The notes under the pieces: generated by a model
What the model was told of the DNA's origin: nothing
Seen by the model: only the letters and a program-made list of their open reading frames with translations
The model's database searches: none
Origin: Branchipolynoe longqiensis
Taxonomy: Eukaryota > Annelida > Polychaeta > Phyllodocida > Polynoidae
Assembly: GCA_030323885.1 (NCBI GenBank)
Contig: CM059192.1
Span: 68,793,890-68,857,889 of the forward strand
Direction of reading: 5' to 3'
DNA length: 64,000 bases
Program-made: the position numbers and the translations under genes
Shown here: positions 44,328 to 55,658 of the stretch, in pieces
Numbering within the stretch: the first letter of the stretch is position 1
Layout: each line of letters starts with the position of its first letter

Positions 44328-44490
44328 GCCTGCCCAAACACTAGTGAAATCAGACTGCCACCAAGCGTGCCGTCCTAACACTAATGAAGTCACTGACTGC
44401 CACCTAGCGTGCTGTCCCAACACTAGTGAAGTCACTGACTGCCACCTAGCGTGCTGTCCCAACACTAGTGAAGTCACTGACTGCTCTCAC
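44328..44490. repeat. 42-bp minisatellite, last block
   Basis: About four more units (AACACTAGTGAAGTCACTGA and GCCACCTAGCGTGCTGTCC). Confidence 0.88.
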
Positions 44491-45065
44491 CTGTGAAGTC
44501 ATTGTGCCTTGAACTTAGGCCAAATATATTCTTTTAATTGGTGATCGTCCCCATCCATGCCTGAAAAACCGCCCGCCTGTGATTTTAAAAAAAATGTAGA
44601 TAAAAAGAAATCTGTCAGCCTATCAGCCATTCAACTTTAAATTTCGAAATGAGAATAGTGTTCATTGTTTGACTGAAAACATTGTGATGTGTATGTGAAT
44701 GACATGTAATGCTTTTATCAGTCTAGGATGGTCCGATATTTTTTTTTTTGAATACTTAAATTTAAAAACAATTAAACAAATAAAAAGACCTGCCTGCCCG
44801 ACCATGATTTGTGTAATCAAAAGACTGATCACCAACTTTAAACAAATTATTTGCCCATATTTGCAGAGAACTCACACCCACCTCATACAGCCAGAATTAC
44901 TGCCAACCCACTCCTAATAACTTGGATCCTACACACTTAGGGCACAGCTGGTTGTCCACTACCTTGCTTGATTTATTTTTTCATTCATTTAATTTCACCT
45001 CGATTTGTTCTTGTCCAATCATATAATTAGAGTCCACTATATGGTAATCACACACACACATATAT
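44491..45065. other. Intergenic, nothing recognised
   Basis: AT-rich sequence with a short CACACA run near 45050. Confidence 0.45.
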
Positions 45066-45325
45066 TATGTACATATAATAGCTTGGTTTAATTAACAACG
45101 CCTCTAGAGCACACTGACTTTCATCATCGGCTATTGGACGTCAAACAAATGATCATTCTGATATATTTCTTTGGAGGAAACCTGCTGCTGCCACACAGGC
45201 TACTTTCCGATAAGCAGCAAGGGGTCTTTTATATGCACTTTCCAACAGACAGGACAGCACATACCACACCCTTTGATGAACCAATTGTGGACCACTGGTT
45301 GCATATACATACATATAGATGACAC
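45066..45325 (+). repeat. Mollusc-type dispersed repeat
   Basis: Contains CATCATCGGCTATTGGACGT, CAAGGGGTCTTTTATATGCA and GACAGGACAGCACATACCAC in that order. I recognise this kind of sequence from gastropod genomes; no database check was possible. It is the main hint for the host taxon. Confidence 0.55.
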
Positions 45326-45781
45326 ATACATTGTTAGTACTGAAAACAGTTTATTGTGTAAAGAATTCCATATGTTTTATATGTACAGGTCTAGTCACGA
45401 TCGCCAAATGCATGTAGATGACATCACACAACAAAATGCATTGCCTTGACATACACAGGAACTGTGTGTGAACCAACGTGATGGTGACGTGACAACTGTG
45501 GTCATATGACAATTTCAGTGATGATGCGAAAACTCAGCACTTATACAAGTGACATCCTCGACAACCCACTGGTATAAAATATTAAAACAAGGAGTGAAAT
45601 CAACAGTGGGTGTGGAGGGGACGAGAGCTATAGTTAGAACTTGGAAACATTGTAATGCATTGATTTGCACTAAACAAATAATTTGGAGCAAACATTCCGA
45701 ATGTAGTGAAGCGATGCTTTCAGGTGTAACAGGGCATACAAAATGTGAACGTTTATCTACATCAATAGTGGAGTTAAAGCG
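45326..45781. other. Intergenic, nothing recognised
   Basis: No convincing coding frame or repeat. Confidence 0.45.
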
Positions 45782-46065
45782 AGGTTGGTTGGTTCATTGT
45801 TGCAGTTTAACATCCTGGCAACATCTAAGGTCATAACAGCACGATGAGCACTCATGGTAACTTTATAGTGCTGCCCCAATGGGAGACCAGGGCGCCAGCA
45901 CCATGACCCGATATCCCACGAGGTCACATCATCTTGACACTGAGCCAACCAGTCCTTGCCCTATCCTAATACTGCCGAACACCTGGCTAGGAAGCGAGAC
46001 GCATATATTTGTATGTCATTGGTTTGATTCAACCAGGGTTCGAACCCATGGGTTTGAATTCCAAA
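45782..46065 (-). mobile_element. SINE-A copy, head broken at the DIRS junction
   Basis: Tail AACATCCTGGCAACATCTAA, body GTGCTGCCCCAATGGGAGAC and the B-box region CAGGGTTCGAACCC. The head then gives way to the DIRS-like terminus near 46070. Confidence 0.8.
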
Positions 46066-46240
46066 ATCGAGAGGAGAAGGAAGCACGTGAGATACCAGCA
46101 ATTTTAACCTACTTATTCAGGATAAAAATGAACTTTCAATACAATGGATACTATGATTTTCCCGTAACGGTACACCAACGGGATAGACGTGGCAGGGCGT
46201 GGTGGGTGGGCCCTAGCCCACGTCTACCCGAGGCTTCTAC

Positions 46241-46335
46241 CTCGGGAAAACAACAGTTATCCATCATCTATACCCAGGTAAGATTCGTATAACTATACTA
46301 TTTTACCTCGGTATACAGCCTCAGGCTAGGGAGAC
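46241..46335. other. DIRS internal complementary region
   Basis: Follows the recombinase gene on the element strand. It contains the sequence expected for the lost left terminus (CCGAGGCTTCTACCTCGGG) and the complement of the right terminus (ATACAGCCTCAGGCTAGGG). In DIRS replication models such a region templates circle closure. Confidence 0.75.
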
Positions 46336-46413
46336 CTTTACATAATTCATTTTTATCCTTAATATCATCCATTCTTATATAATATTCAACGTTTTTGTTC
46401 TCACCTATTCTTG

Positions 46414-47523
46414 TTAGTTGGCGAGCAGGCGCTTTGCAATGCCGGTAGGCTTTTCTAGTCGCTTGTTGTAATGTTTTGCAAACGACTTAGCCGTCTTCCA
46501 GCCTGCATGCGCTAGTATTCTTTTCACAGAAATACCTAGCAACCGTGCCTTGGAGACCATGGCACCTCTAGTTGAGTGGGATGAGTATTTGCTCGTATCC
46601 ATTCCAGCCAATTTCAACACCGTCATTGTCCATCTGGCAAGGGTGTCTCGTGAAATTGCCTTATGTGGCTTTATAAAGCTCACTAATAGTTGTTGTGATG
46701 CACGTAAATCCTTTGTCTTAGATATATAAGCCCGTATGGCTGACACAACACATCATTTCCGATCACTCGGAAAACAGTCTAAGTGAACCGTAGATAAAGG
46801 GTCACCTAACGTGTTCGATTTAAGCAATTGTGCTAAATCAAACGTAGCTTGTTTCTTGTCTATTTCTAATCCAGTTAAAGACAAAGCAACAATCGTCTGT
46901 CCTCTGTGTCCGGTTACTAATAATAACAGGACCGCGACCTTAAAACCTAATTGTTTTATATCTAACCACGAGTTGTGAGGCCAAGCCTGAAACAACTTAA
47001 ATACTATAGACACATCCCCAAACCGACTATACTTTGGTTTTGGAGGATTCCTTTGATAAATTGAACGAAGTAGATAACAAAGAACATAATGTTTTCCAAC
47101 TGTTTCGCCATCAATTCTAGGTAATATGATTGATAACGCACATCTTGCCGCATTGATCGACCCAAAAGATAGTCCTTCATCCTCTAGAGAATGAAGAAAA
47201 CGAGCTACTTGTGAAATTGTTGGATTTGTTGGCTTAACTTTCATCAACAAACAATGTACCCCCCATTTCTTTAAATAGGATGTGTACATTTTAACAGTTC
47301 CTGGCCTCCAGGCATCAGATACTATCCTATTCTCAGTAATTTTGTCCAAACTAAATTGCTGCAGCTGTTTCCTTAGAAAAGGAATGCCAATAGGGGCGTC
47401 GTTGACACGTCGCCGTGAACCACAAGTGGTCCGTGGTGTGTCAGATTCCCGAGTTTTCTTGGGAATCGTATATGTTCTTTTGCCAGTTGTGAAACTGCTG
47501 GCAGCCAAGGTTGCGTGTCCCAA
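46414..47523 (-). pseudogene. DIRS tyrosine recombinase, single in-frame TGA
   Basis: Open from within the RT frame to the stop at 46414, except for TGA at about 46753-46755. The recombinase signature is present in order: Arg in GHRGQT before the stop, then HSTRGAMVSKA (His-x-x-Arg), AGWKTAKSF (Trp) and HYNK (candidate nucleophile Tyr) after it. The reading frame is the same on both sides, so one nonsense change separates the first catalytic Arg from the rest. The frame overlaps the RT frame by about 150 bp and has no ATG at its beginning. In the family it catalyses integration of circular DNA. As it stands it would give a truncated protein unless the stop is read through. Confidence 0.88.
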
Positions 47524-49223
47524 TCGGGCACCACCAGTATCGCATGTGTCCTTTCCAAACCGATTTTCCTGATAACTCGGCTGATAATGCTAAACGGTGG
47601 GAAAATATAAAAATAATTATTTTCCCAGGTAATAGCAAATGCATCTACCTTCCAAGCCTCCGGTTCAGGATGCCAAGAAACATAACAAGGTAATTTGTTA
47701 TTATTTCGTGATGCAAACAAGTCAACTTCAGGTGTACCCCATTTTTCACAAATGAAGTTAAACAAAGGTGTAGAGAGAGACCATTCTAAATGGTCATGGA
47801 AATTTCTACTTTTATGGTCTGCAATTGTATTTTGTGACCCTGGAATATGCGCTACAGTCAGCCAGACTTGTTGAGCCTGTGCCCAGTTCCAAATCAGTTT
47901 AGACAACTGATTGCAAGGCTTTGATTTGGTTCCACCCATGTTACGAATATATGCCATGGCAGTAGTATTATCAGTTAGTATTCTAACTTGTGATTTATGT
48001 ATCTTTACTAAACTACATAAGCCCAGATAAATAGCATGCAATTCTAGCGCATTAATATGGTCTGATTTTTCATCATCAAGCCATCTACCTCCTGTTGTGA
48101 CCCCATCTCGATGAGCTCCCCAACCTTCTAACGAAGCATCAGTAGTAATTACCGTATTAGGTTCCGCCATACGGATTGGATTTGGTGAACTTGCTATGTG
48201 TTGCATCCACCATGCAATATCCTGTAGCCCTTCTTGCGAAATAAACATCTTTCGCTCAAAATTCCCTTTAGTTCGTGTTAACGCTAAATTTTTATCTATT
48301 TCTAGAGATTTAATATGGGCCTTCCCGTATAGAATAGCGGGTCCATACGATATCATTATCCCAATAAGGACTGCGACCTGTCTAATTTTAGGTTTTGGTA
48401 ACTTAATAAGCTGGGTCGCTGTATTCATAAACTTAATTAGTTTTTGTTCTGTTATCGACACTGTAAGAGACTGTGTATCCAGAATAAACCCTAAACATTT
48501 GAGTTGTTTTGTTGGTTTAAACACTGACTTTTGTGGATGTACATAAAACGCCAATTTAGTAAGTAATGCACATAAATCCAAAACTGCATTCTCACAATCA
48601 ATTTGTGTTGATGCAATAATAAAGGAATCATCTATGTATGGAAACATTATATGACCCTTCCGCGCCATTACTGAGAAAACAGGTTTAAGCAGTTTAGTGA
48701 ATAAACGAGGGGCACAAGCTGAACCATTCGGCATGCAAGTAAACTCATAGAGTTGGTTATCCCAAAGAAACCGAAGAAATTTCCGGTCTTTTTCTCTTAT
48801 GGGAAGCGTATAATATGCATCTTGTAAATCAACACTAGCCATCCACGCATCTGGCGTAATCAGATCGCGTGCTGTATCTAGCGAGAACATTTTAAAATGT
48901 CGATATTCAACCATTTTATTAAGGATTGTTAAATCCAGGATCATTCGAACCTCACCATTAGGCTTTGGTCTCGAGAAGATGTTTGAAATAAACTCTCCTG
49001 AACAGTATGTCACTTTTTGTATAATTCCTTTCTCAAAGAATTTTTGTACCTGTTTAGTTAGTGCCTCTCGTTCAACCGGTTCAATGTTATAAGGAAAAGG
49101 TATCCTGCCTTGTACTGGAATTTGTGTGAAGGGAATATGAACACCCCTAACTATTTGTAAAATTTCTTGGTAACTAGTAATTTTGTGCCACTCAGAAATA
49201 TGATTATTAATATTACCAGCCAC
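47373..49223 (-). CDS. DIRS reverse transcriptase/RNase H
   Basis: 616 uninterrupted codons ending at 47373. The frame is in fact open further upstream into the gag gene, and the first listed codon is GTG, so translation probably depends on frameshifting or reinitiation. Reverse-transcriptase features include SRPKPNGEVRMILDLTILN, ASVDLQDAYYTLPI and the catalytic YIDDS. An RNase H-like region (TTDASLEGWGAH, ALELHAIYLGL, LTDNTTAMAYI) follows. The conserved DIRS-type C-terminal region then appears (EVDLFASRNNNKLP, WKVDAFAITW, VVPDWDTQPWLP), in the position where some DIRS elements carry a Dam-like methylase. The frame is intact. Confidence 0.94.
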   Translation of the reverse strand: MAGNINNHISEWHKITSYQEILQIVRGVHIPFTQIPVQGRIPFPYNIEPVEREALTKQVQKFFEKGIIQKVTYCSGEFISNIFSRPKPNGEVRMILDLTILNKMVEYRHFKMFSLDTARDLITPDAWMASVDLQDAYYTLPIREKDRKFLRFLWDNQLYEFTCMPNGSACAPRLFTKLLKPVFSVMARKGHIMFPYIDDSFIIASTQIDCENAVLDLCALLTKLAFYVHPQKSVFKPTKQLKCLGFILDTQSLTVSITEQKLIKFMNTATQLIKLPKPKIRQVAVLIGIMISYGPAILYGKAHIKSLEIDKNLALTRTKGNFERKMFISQEGLQDIAWWMQHIASSPNPIRMAEPNTVITTDASLEGWGAHRDGVTTGGRWLDDEKSDHINALELHAIYLGLCSLVKIHKSQVRILTDNTTAMAYIRNMGGTKSKPCNQLSKLIWNWAQAQQVWLTVAHIPGSQNTIADHKSRNFHDHLEWSLSTPLFNFICEKWGTPEVDLFASRNNNKLPCYVSWHPEPEAWKVDAFAITWENNYFYIFPPFSIISRVIRKIGLERTHAILVVPDWDTQPWLPAVSQLAKEHIRFPRKLGNLTHHGPLVVHGDVSTTPLLAFLF

Positions 49224-49288
49224 AAAGTTGCTTACAGTTTGTGTGGTTTTAGAGGCTGGAAGGACTTGTAACGTTTGTGTTTCAACCT

Positions 49289-50641
49289 CTACTTGGACCC
49301 GCCCCTGGGGAAGGGTCTCGGCGAGTTGACACCTCGGCCTAGTGGCCGTGCGGTGTTGTCGGCCCAGCCTGAGCGAGCGCCCCGGCCCCGAAAAGCTTGA
49401 CCGAAGTTTGAACCCGGTCTGCTTCCCCTGGTGAACCGCCGTGGACGAAAATCCCCTCGTGACCTTTTGAAACGAGGAGTTTCCTGTTTCTTCTTACCAT
49501 CCATGTTTTTGCCACTCTTGGCTGCAGTTTCTACCTCTTTATAGAGGTATTGTAGTTGACCGCCAAACATTTTGGTGTTATCTAAAGGTTTCCCTTTAAT
49601 CGGCTCTGGAGCAAGAAAGAGCGTAAACTCTTTCCCATCATTATCAGTAACCTTCTTTGAGCGAGCCACTTCTTTGCCAGCATCTGTGCAAACTGACTTG
49701 AAAACATTTTCATATCTTCGATACGACAGGTAATTACCTGCCGCCGCCAACAATGCAATACCTTTGTCCATCGTCTTAGCCAAAGACGAGAACTTGTTTT
49801 CTCGTTGCATTCTGTTTGCTACAGGAGCAATAGCTGTTAGGGTACCAAGCACCGCCTTATGCACTATGTGCAACACACCCTCAAATCTCTTACGGTCCTC
49901 CGTCATATTGACATCTCGATCCATCTCCTTAATGATGGAGTTGGGAACACCTTTAATGCCTGTTAACTCATCTGATAACTTAGAAATAATCTCCGCCGGC
50001 TTAAACGTGCGGAAATGGCCATTAATGTTCTCACGCATAAGTGTAGTGGTTTTCACACGCTTAGCCCTTGGCTTCTCCACTTTCTTAGCCACTTTGCCCC
50101 CAATGGCAGCATAGACACCTTCATATTGCGTGTCTGAGTCCGATTCCGTGGACGTGGAATCCGTGGACGAGTCAGAAGAAGAAGAAACTTTCCTCTTCTT
50201 CTTCTTCTTGGACTTGGTCTTGCGCTTTTTGCGAAGCCCAGTCTTCCCCCTCTCCTTGGTGAAATCATCACCCGAAGAAACAATCTGTTTCTTCTTCTTC
50301 CACCGTTTAGGAGAAGGAGGAGGAGCCCTAAGCTCCATCGCTGAGTCTGTGTCCGAGAAATCCTCCAGAGAAGACTCTTCTTGAACACTCGGCACTCGCC
50401 GTTTACGAGACACCGGTGGTTTGAGAGCCATTATATGACTCTCCATCGCCGCAAACCGCGTCTCCCAATTTTGAGGCGCGGCACCGTCAGGCACTATGTC
50501 CTCCTCGGAGAGAATATGCGCCCCGGGCTGTGTCGAAGGCCCTGCCGACAACACGGGTGAAGAGTCGTACTCCTCGTCCCCTCCACTCGGAACACGCCCC
50601 TCGGCTGCTGCTGCACCGCGCTTACTCCGCTTCGTGGCCAT
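49289..50641 (-). CDS. DIRS gag-like ORF1
   Basis: About 450 residues from MATKRSKRGAAAA to TAG at 49289. I chose this ATG over one 17 codons upstream because it begins the basic, conserved-looking N-terminus; the upstream ATG cannot be excluded. Features: a Lys-rich nuclear-signal-like block (RKKRKTKSKKKKKRK), a Ser/Asp/Thr-rich acidic stretch, a helical middle region (ENINGHFRTFKPAEIISKLS) and an Arg/Gly-rich C-terminus (FRPRRFTRGSRPG) likely to bind RNA. It overlaps the RT frame at its end. It is not obviously related to the gag-like remnants at 6.8 and 14.8 kb. Confidence 0.85.
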   Translation of the reverse strand: MATKRSKRGAAAAEGRVPSGGDEEYDSSPVLSAGPSTQPGAHILSEEDIVPDGAAPQNWETRFAAMESHIMALKPPVSRKRRVPSVQEESSLEDFSDTDSAMELRAPPPSPKRWKKKKQIVSSGDDFTKERGKTGLRKKRKTKSKKKKKRKVSSSSDSSTDSTSTESDSDTQYEGVYAAIGGKVAKKVEKPRAKRVKTTTLMRENINGHFRTFKPAEIISKLSDELTGIKGVPNSIIKEMDRDVNMTEDRKRFEGVLHIVHKAVLGTLTAIAPVANRMQRENKFSSLAKTMDKGIALLAAAGNYLSYRRYENVFKSVCTDAGKEVARSKKVTDNDGKEFTLFLAPEPIKGKPLDNTKMFGGQLQYLYKEVETAAKSGKNMDGKKKQETPRFKRSRGDFRPRRFTRGSRPGSNFGQAFRGRGARSGWADNTARPLGRGVNSPRPFPRGGSK

Positions 50642-51372
50642 CGGGAGCTGAAACAAAAATTTTTGATCAGTCCCGGTATATATATATGTCACAACATGGT
50701 TGTTTCAAACTCATTTGGACATCTATTGGTGTTAGAGAACGTGTTTATACCGTTATAACACAGGCGTAATAAGCTAAATTTGTGCGTGGGTTGTGGGTCA
50801 AGCCCAAACCTTACGCGGGGTCGGGACCAGTGTATCGGCCCGCCCATCCCTCTGTTCCGCACACTTCTCCCACCTGTGACTACAACGTCAATAAGTTGGA
50901 GAAAATGCTACGAAACTCGGAGAAACGCCTGAAAAAGTTTGTGGGGAGTCTATAAAAGAAACCCAGGAGCATCTCCAACATTACTCTCTATTAGAGTACG
51001 AGAGAATTTCCACAGGAGACGAGGCAGAGCCCACATCTCTACCCATAATCACACGGTGACTCGGGTGTTGACAGAACCGCTAATGATCGGTTTCAATCCT
51101 TCGAGAAGGAATTTTATCCTTGGTTTTTTATAACCAAATAACTCGTCCAAAATGGACCAAAGAAAGTCTAAACTTTCCATAATGATGCTCTAATGCATCA
51201 TAATTAAGCTAACCACAGTTTTTATGATACTTACTGCGTATTAGCTCGTATGTAGACTAAATTTGCCGGAGCAACCCAACGACACGTAATCCAGTCGTGA
51301 GTTGTATATGCTAATTGCTGGTACCTCACGTGCTTCCTTCTCCCTAGCCTGAGGCTGTATACCGAGGTAAAA
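50642..51372 (-). other. DIRS leader and right terminus
   Basis: Non-coding. It has a TCTATAAAAG motif at 50950 on the + strand and the inverted terminus at 51315-51372 (CTGGTACCTCACGTGCTTCC). Confidence 0.6.
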
Positions 51373-51575
51373 TGTATGTATATACGCATGTATCCACAGG
51401 TACATGTGCATGCAGGAACACTTTGAGCAGAGATGCTACATTTATGACACATAACTAGGTTTCACTTACACTGAAATGTATCTTTAACAAACATCATTTC
51501 AAATTGACGAAAAGTACGATGAATACATTATTCGCCTTACTTTCCTGTGTATTGAATTAGCTCAGATAGGTCTTA

Positions 51576-52236
51576 CGGGCCTGTCACACTACGGCATATA
51601 GCCTTAGCGTATGCTAACATATTTTCGACCACCACGTCGGCATACGTCATCATATGTTATGTATATGTTTGGCGTACATCGGGTACGTTCCGGGTACGTC
51701 ATTATACGTCGCCGTGCATCGAGGCTCTGAAAAAATGTTACACACGCTCAAAATTTCCAACGTGTGGCTCGTAGGTTGAACATATGCTGCGTGTACGTTC
51801 TGGATACGTCGGCATACTTTGGGAGTACATTAGGGATATGTTGGTATATGCTGCATCCACATTAGCCGTACGTTCAGCTGGTGGAAACATGCAGTCCGTG
51901 TACTGCCAACGGACGCATTACGTACTCCTAACATACTTCGAACGTATGCTTGCCGTATCTCCAGCGTATTTAACGTATGCACCATACTTCTAGCGATGGA
52001 GTAACGTATGTAATGTTGGTCAGCGTTCCGTGAGCATATACGGGTGTTTTGCGAGGCACATGAACGCTCTCATACGTTAGCAATATGCCAGAAATATGTT
52101 CTGCATACATTACGTATGTTGTGTATACGCCCATTTTTATGCCCCACCGCTGAAAGGTTTGATGACTGCCGACGTACTCGCAAATTTTCTAACGTTGAGC
52201 ACGCGCTGACGCCATACGTCGTAGTGTGACAGGGCA
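51576..52236. mobile_element. GTATGC-rich inverted-repeat element, copy 2
   Basis: Left end GGGCCTGTCACACTACGGCA, right end inverted (CGTCGTAGTGTGACAGGGC). The interior is packed with CGTATG, GTACGT and GCATAC motifs. Same family as 23101-23737. Confidence 0.78.
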
Positions 52237-54106
52237 TTTAGATACTGCCACAACCTACTGCCAATATGCATGAAATAGAGGCAGTATTGGTCGACTAGTT
52301 GTTAGCTAGTCATGGTAACTAGTTGCTGGTAGACTAGGGCGACTAATGACCCGAAAAATCTTCCCAAGGTTCCAGCAAAGATGCCACTATACAGTAGAGA
52401 ATACAGTAGAACCTTTGGTTCCAGTTGCACACTGGTATGTGTGTAAACTTTATGCCTTCGAAGAACTGTCCAATGTAGCCTCTACTTCAGTGTCTGCATT
52501 CAAATCTAGGTCAACATAACGCATCGCTTTATATGGTTTAGTATGTGACGTCATACAATTTTGAGCATTTGTAATATCGATTTCACCAAATTATACTTAG
52601 AATTCTCATATTTCACTTCTCGTTTAGGAACAAAAAAATGTAATAAAAGAAAACCCAGAGATAAAACAACGAAAAGATGCCAAGATGGTCATCTTTTAAC
52701 CACTGGGAGAACTGGATAAAATCTGTTTGGTAAATAATAACTACACCCATTTAATCTAAATTAAATTTCTACTCACAATACAATAGCATCCTTATACAAT
52801 ATAATCCCACTATTGTTAGGATCGATTATATAGAAGCTATCATCATATCAAATGAATTGGCTGATCACGTAAAAAGGTCCGTTGTTTTATCATGGATGAA
52901 GGTCGCATCTGACTGGGGTTTTTTAAAGAAGGAGAAAATAAAGAAATGAATGAAGAAAAAAGAAATCAGACTTCCGCATAGGAAATCAGAGATCTGTGGT
53001 CCCTGCATTATATTTCATAAGATTCACACCAAGCAAGATGACGATAACAATTATAAAAACACCAAACTTGCAAGAAACTCATTAAAAGGAATGAACGACA
53101 TTTGATCACTGGAACCAGTTTTAAAGTCGCTGGCTATACCTCACCCAGATACAAACGAATCCAGCATCAAAAGCTCTCCAAACATACCTTTGCTTAGTTT
53201 GTTCAGTTCATGCCACTGAGCATGTGGGAGGAGAGTTGAGGTCTGTGATGTAGGAATGACATCATAGGTGGGATTCCCTCATCACATGACCTAGAGGGGT
53301 TCCCCACACACAGGGGAAGCCATGGCAACCACCAAGATGGCAGCCACAGAAAGCTCTCAATTCAACTTTTAAAGTCTATTAATCTACATGATTTAATCAA
53401 TTATTCACACAAAAAGTAGCTGGTTATGATAAATAAACATTTGAACTTTAAATTTATTATTTTAGATTGCAATTTCTAACATTTATTTCTCTATATGGTT
53501 GTCTAAAAGTGTCAGTGCTGCTGGACTAAATAAAACACAAGAGAAGCAAGCAATGTCAGAACTCTCCCCCCCCCCCCCCCCCCCCCACATATGTAGTTGC
53601 ATAAACTGAAAACAGGCAAACGAATGCTTGGAGAGCATTTGTCGGAGTATGGGTCGTCTCTCAGCGACCTATAGCTGGTCCCTTTAATCTGCGAAGACAG
53701 CTTGGTAAAAGGCGATTTTTGAACCAGGTTTTGTTGGTGGTGTGTGTGTGTGGGGGGGGGGGGGGGTTACAGAGAAACCTGAATCACAACAAATTTCCAA
53801 ATTAAATAAAGGGCCTAGCTTCCATATATGCAGGTACGCAGCTGCATACCACCTAAGATTATAATTTAACACATTTAATTGATTAAAATATGATGTTTTA
53901 TAGTGCTTCATGCCATCGTGCTTTATTCCAATTGCGTTTTATTTTATCTGCATACCACCTGCATATCCGAAGCTAGGCCCCTGTAAATGCAATGCACTTT
54001 TCTATTTTCGATATAAAATGTTGATTACACGGTTATCCTAGAGTACGGAGCGAATCTTGGAATATTAATTTCTACTTTATAATATGAGAGTACTTGGGGC
54101 AGAACG

Positions 54107-54143
<37 letters not shown>

Positions 54144-54481
54144 AGGTTCGAGTCTATTAATCGGCCACACGCAAATAATTAAAATTAGATCTTGTGGTTG
54201 CTTGCATAAAGAGATTTGCATTGCAAATGTTGCTGTTTCTGTGGGGTTGTTGCGATACAATGGACTAATTATAAATAACATTTCACCGGAAGTATAACAT
54301 ATTCCATTAAAAATAATAAACTAAATACATTAGAAAACATCAACGATCTGTAATACCAACCAGCACCAAACTTAACCAGTGACAATGGCACAGATCAGCT
54401 GATACTAGTGACAGGCCCACAAGCCTGATACGCGACGAAGGAGGAATGAGGAGGCGGGGGTGGAGAAAAACAATTTATTCA
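52237..54481. other. Intergenic, mostly unremarkable
   Basis: Contains a dispersed-repeat segment near 53.33-53.42 kb shared with 21.19 kb, a C-run at 53568-53587, a G-run near 53752 and a (GGGACA)n tract at 54106-54143. No gene was seen. Confidence 0.55.
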
Positions 54482-54495
54482 CAATAAATGATAGC

Positions 54496-54836
54496 TTTCT
54501 TTGTTTGTTGTTGTTTTACGGCCTTGCAACATCTAAGGTCATATCAGGATGGGTACCGACTTGTAACAGTGCACACTCATGGCGACTTTATAGTGCTGCC
54601 CCACTGGAAGACCAGGCTGCTGGCACCATGACCTGATATCCCACTCAGTCACATTATCCTGACACTGAGCCAACCAGTCCTTGCCCTATCCTAATAATGC
54701 CGAGTGACAGGCTAGGAAGTGACAAGTATAAATTTTTAAGTCATTGGTTTGACTCGACCAGGGTTCAAACCCACGACCCCACGATCTACCAACACGGGAG
54801 ACGGACGCTCTAAGTCATTCGGCCATTCCGTCTGGT
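54496..54836 (-). mobile_element. SINE-A copy with 14-bp target duplication
   Basis: 341-bp full-length SINE flanked by CAATAAATGATAGC at 54482-54495 and 54837-54850. The complement shows a tRNA-like head, a GGTTTGAACCC-type B box, the body and a CAAA-repeat tail. It is the best copy for defining family boundaries. Confidence 0.93.
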
Positions 54837-55016
54837 CAATAAATGATAGCAGGAATAAATGGGGGGGTGTGGGAGGTAAGATGAAGGAGAGGGGGGGGGG
54901 TCCCTCCTCCGCCGCAAATCAAACGCAATGCAAGCATTACCACCAATTTACAGCTGAATAGGATGAGCATAAGTAAATAAATCAGTGCAGCCTGTTATTT
55001 TCTCCCCCCCCGCCGA

Positions 55017-55658
<642 letters not shown>

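Larger units (their letters stand above)
46073..51372 (-). mobile_element. DIRS-like tyrosine-recombinase retrotransposon
   Basis: A 5.3-kb element with three antisense frames in DIRS order: gag-like, RT/RNase H, tyrosine recombinase. GGAGAAGGAAGCACGTGAG at 46074-46092 is inverted at about 51326-51344. TTTTACCTCGGTATACAGCC at 46303-46322 is complementary to the outermost right end (51354-51371), an internal complementary region as in DIRS elements. The outer part of the left terminus is missing. DIRS elements integrate through a recombinase and lack LTRs and an integrase. Confidence 0.92.

Noticed and set aside
53684..53911. Short antisense frame over a G-run
   Set aside because: Driven by the homopolymer and CA-like run, with no domain.
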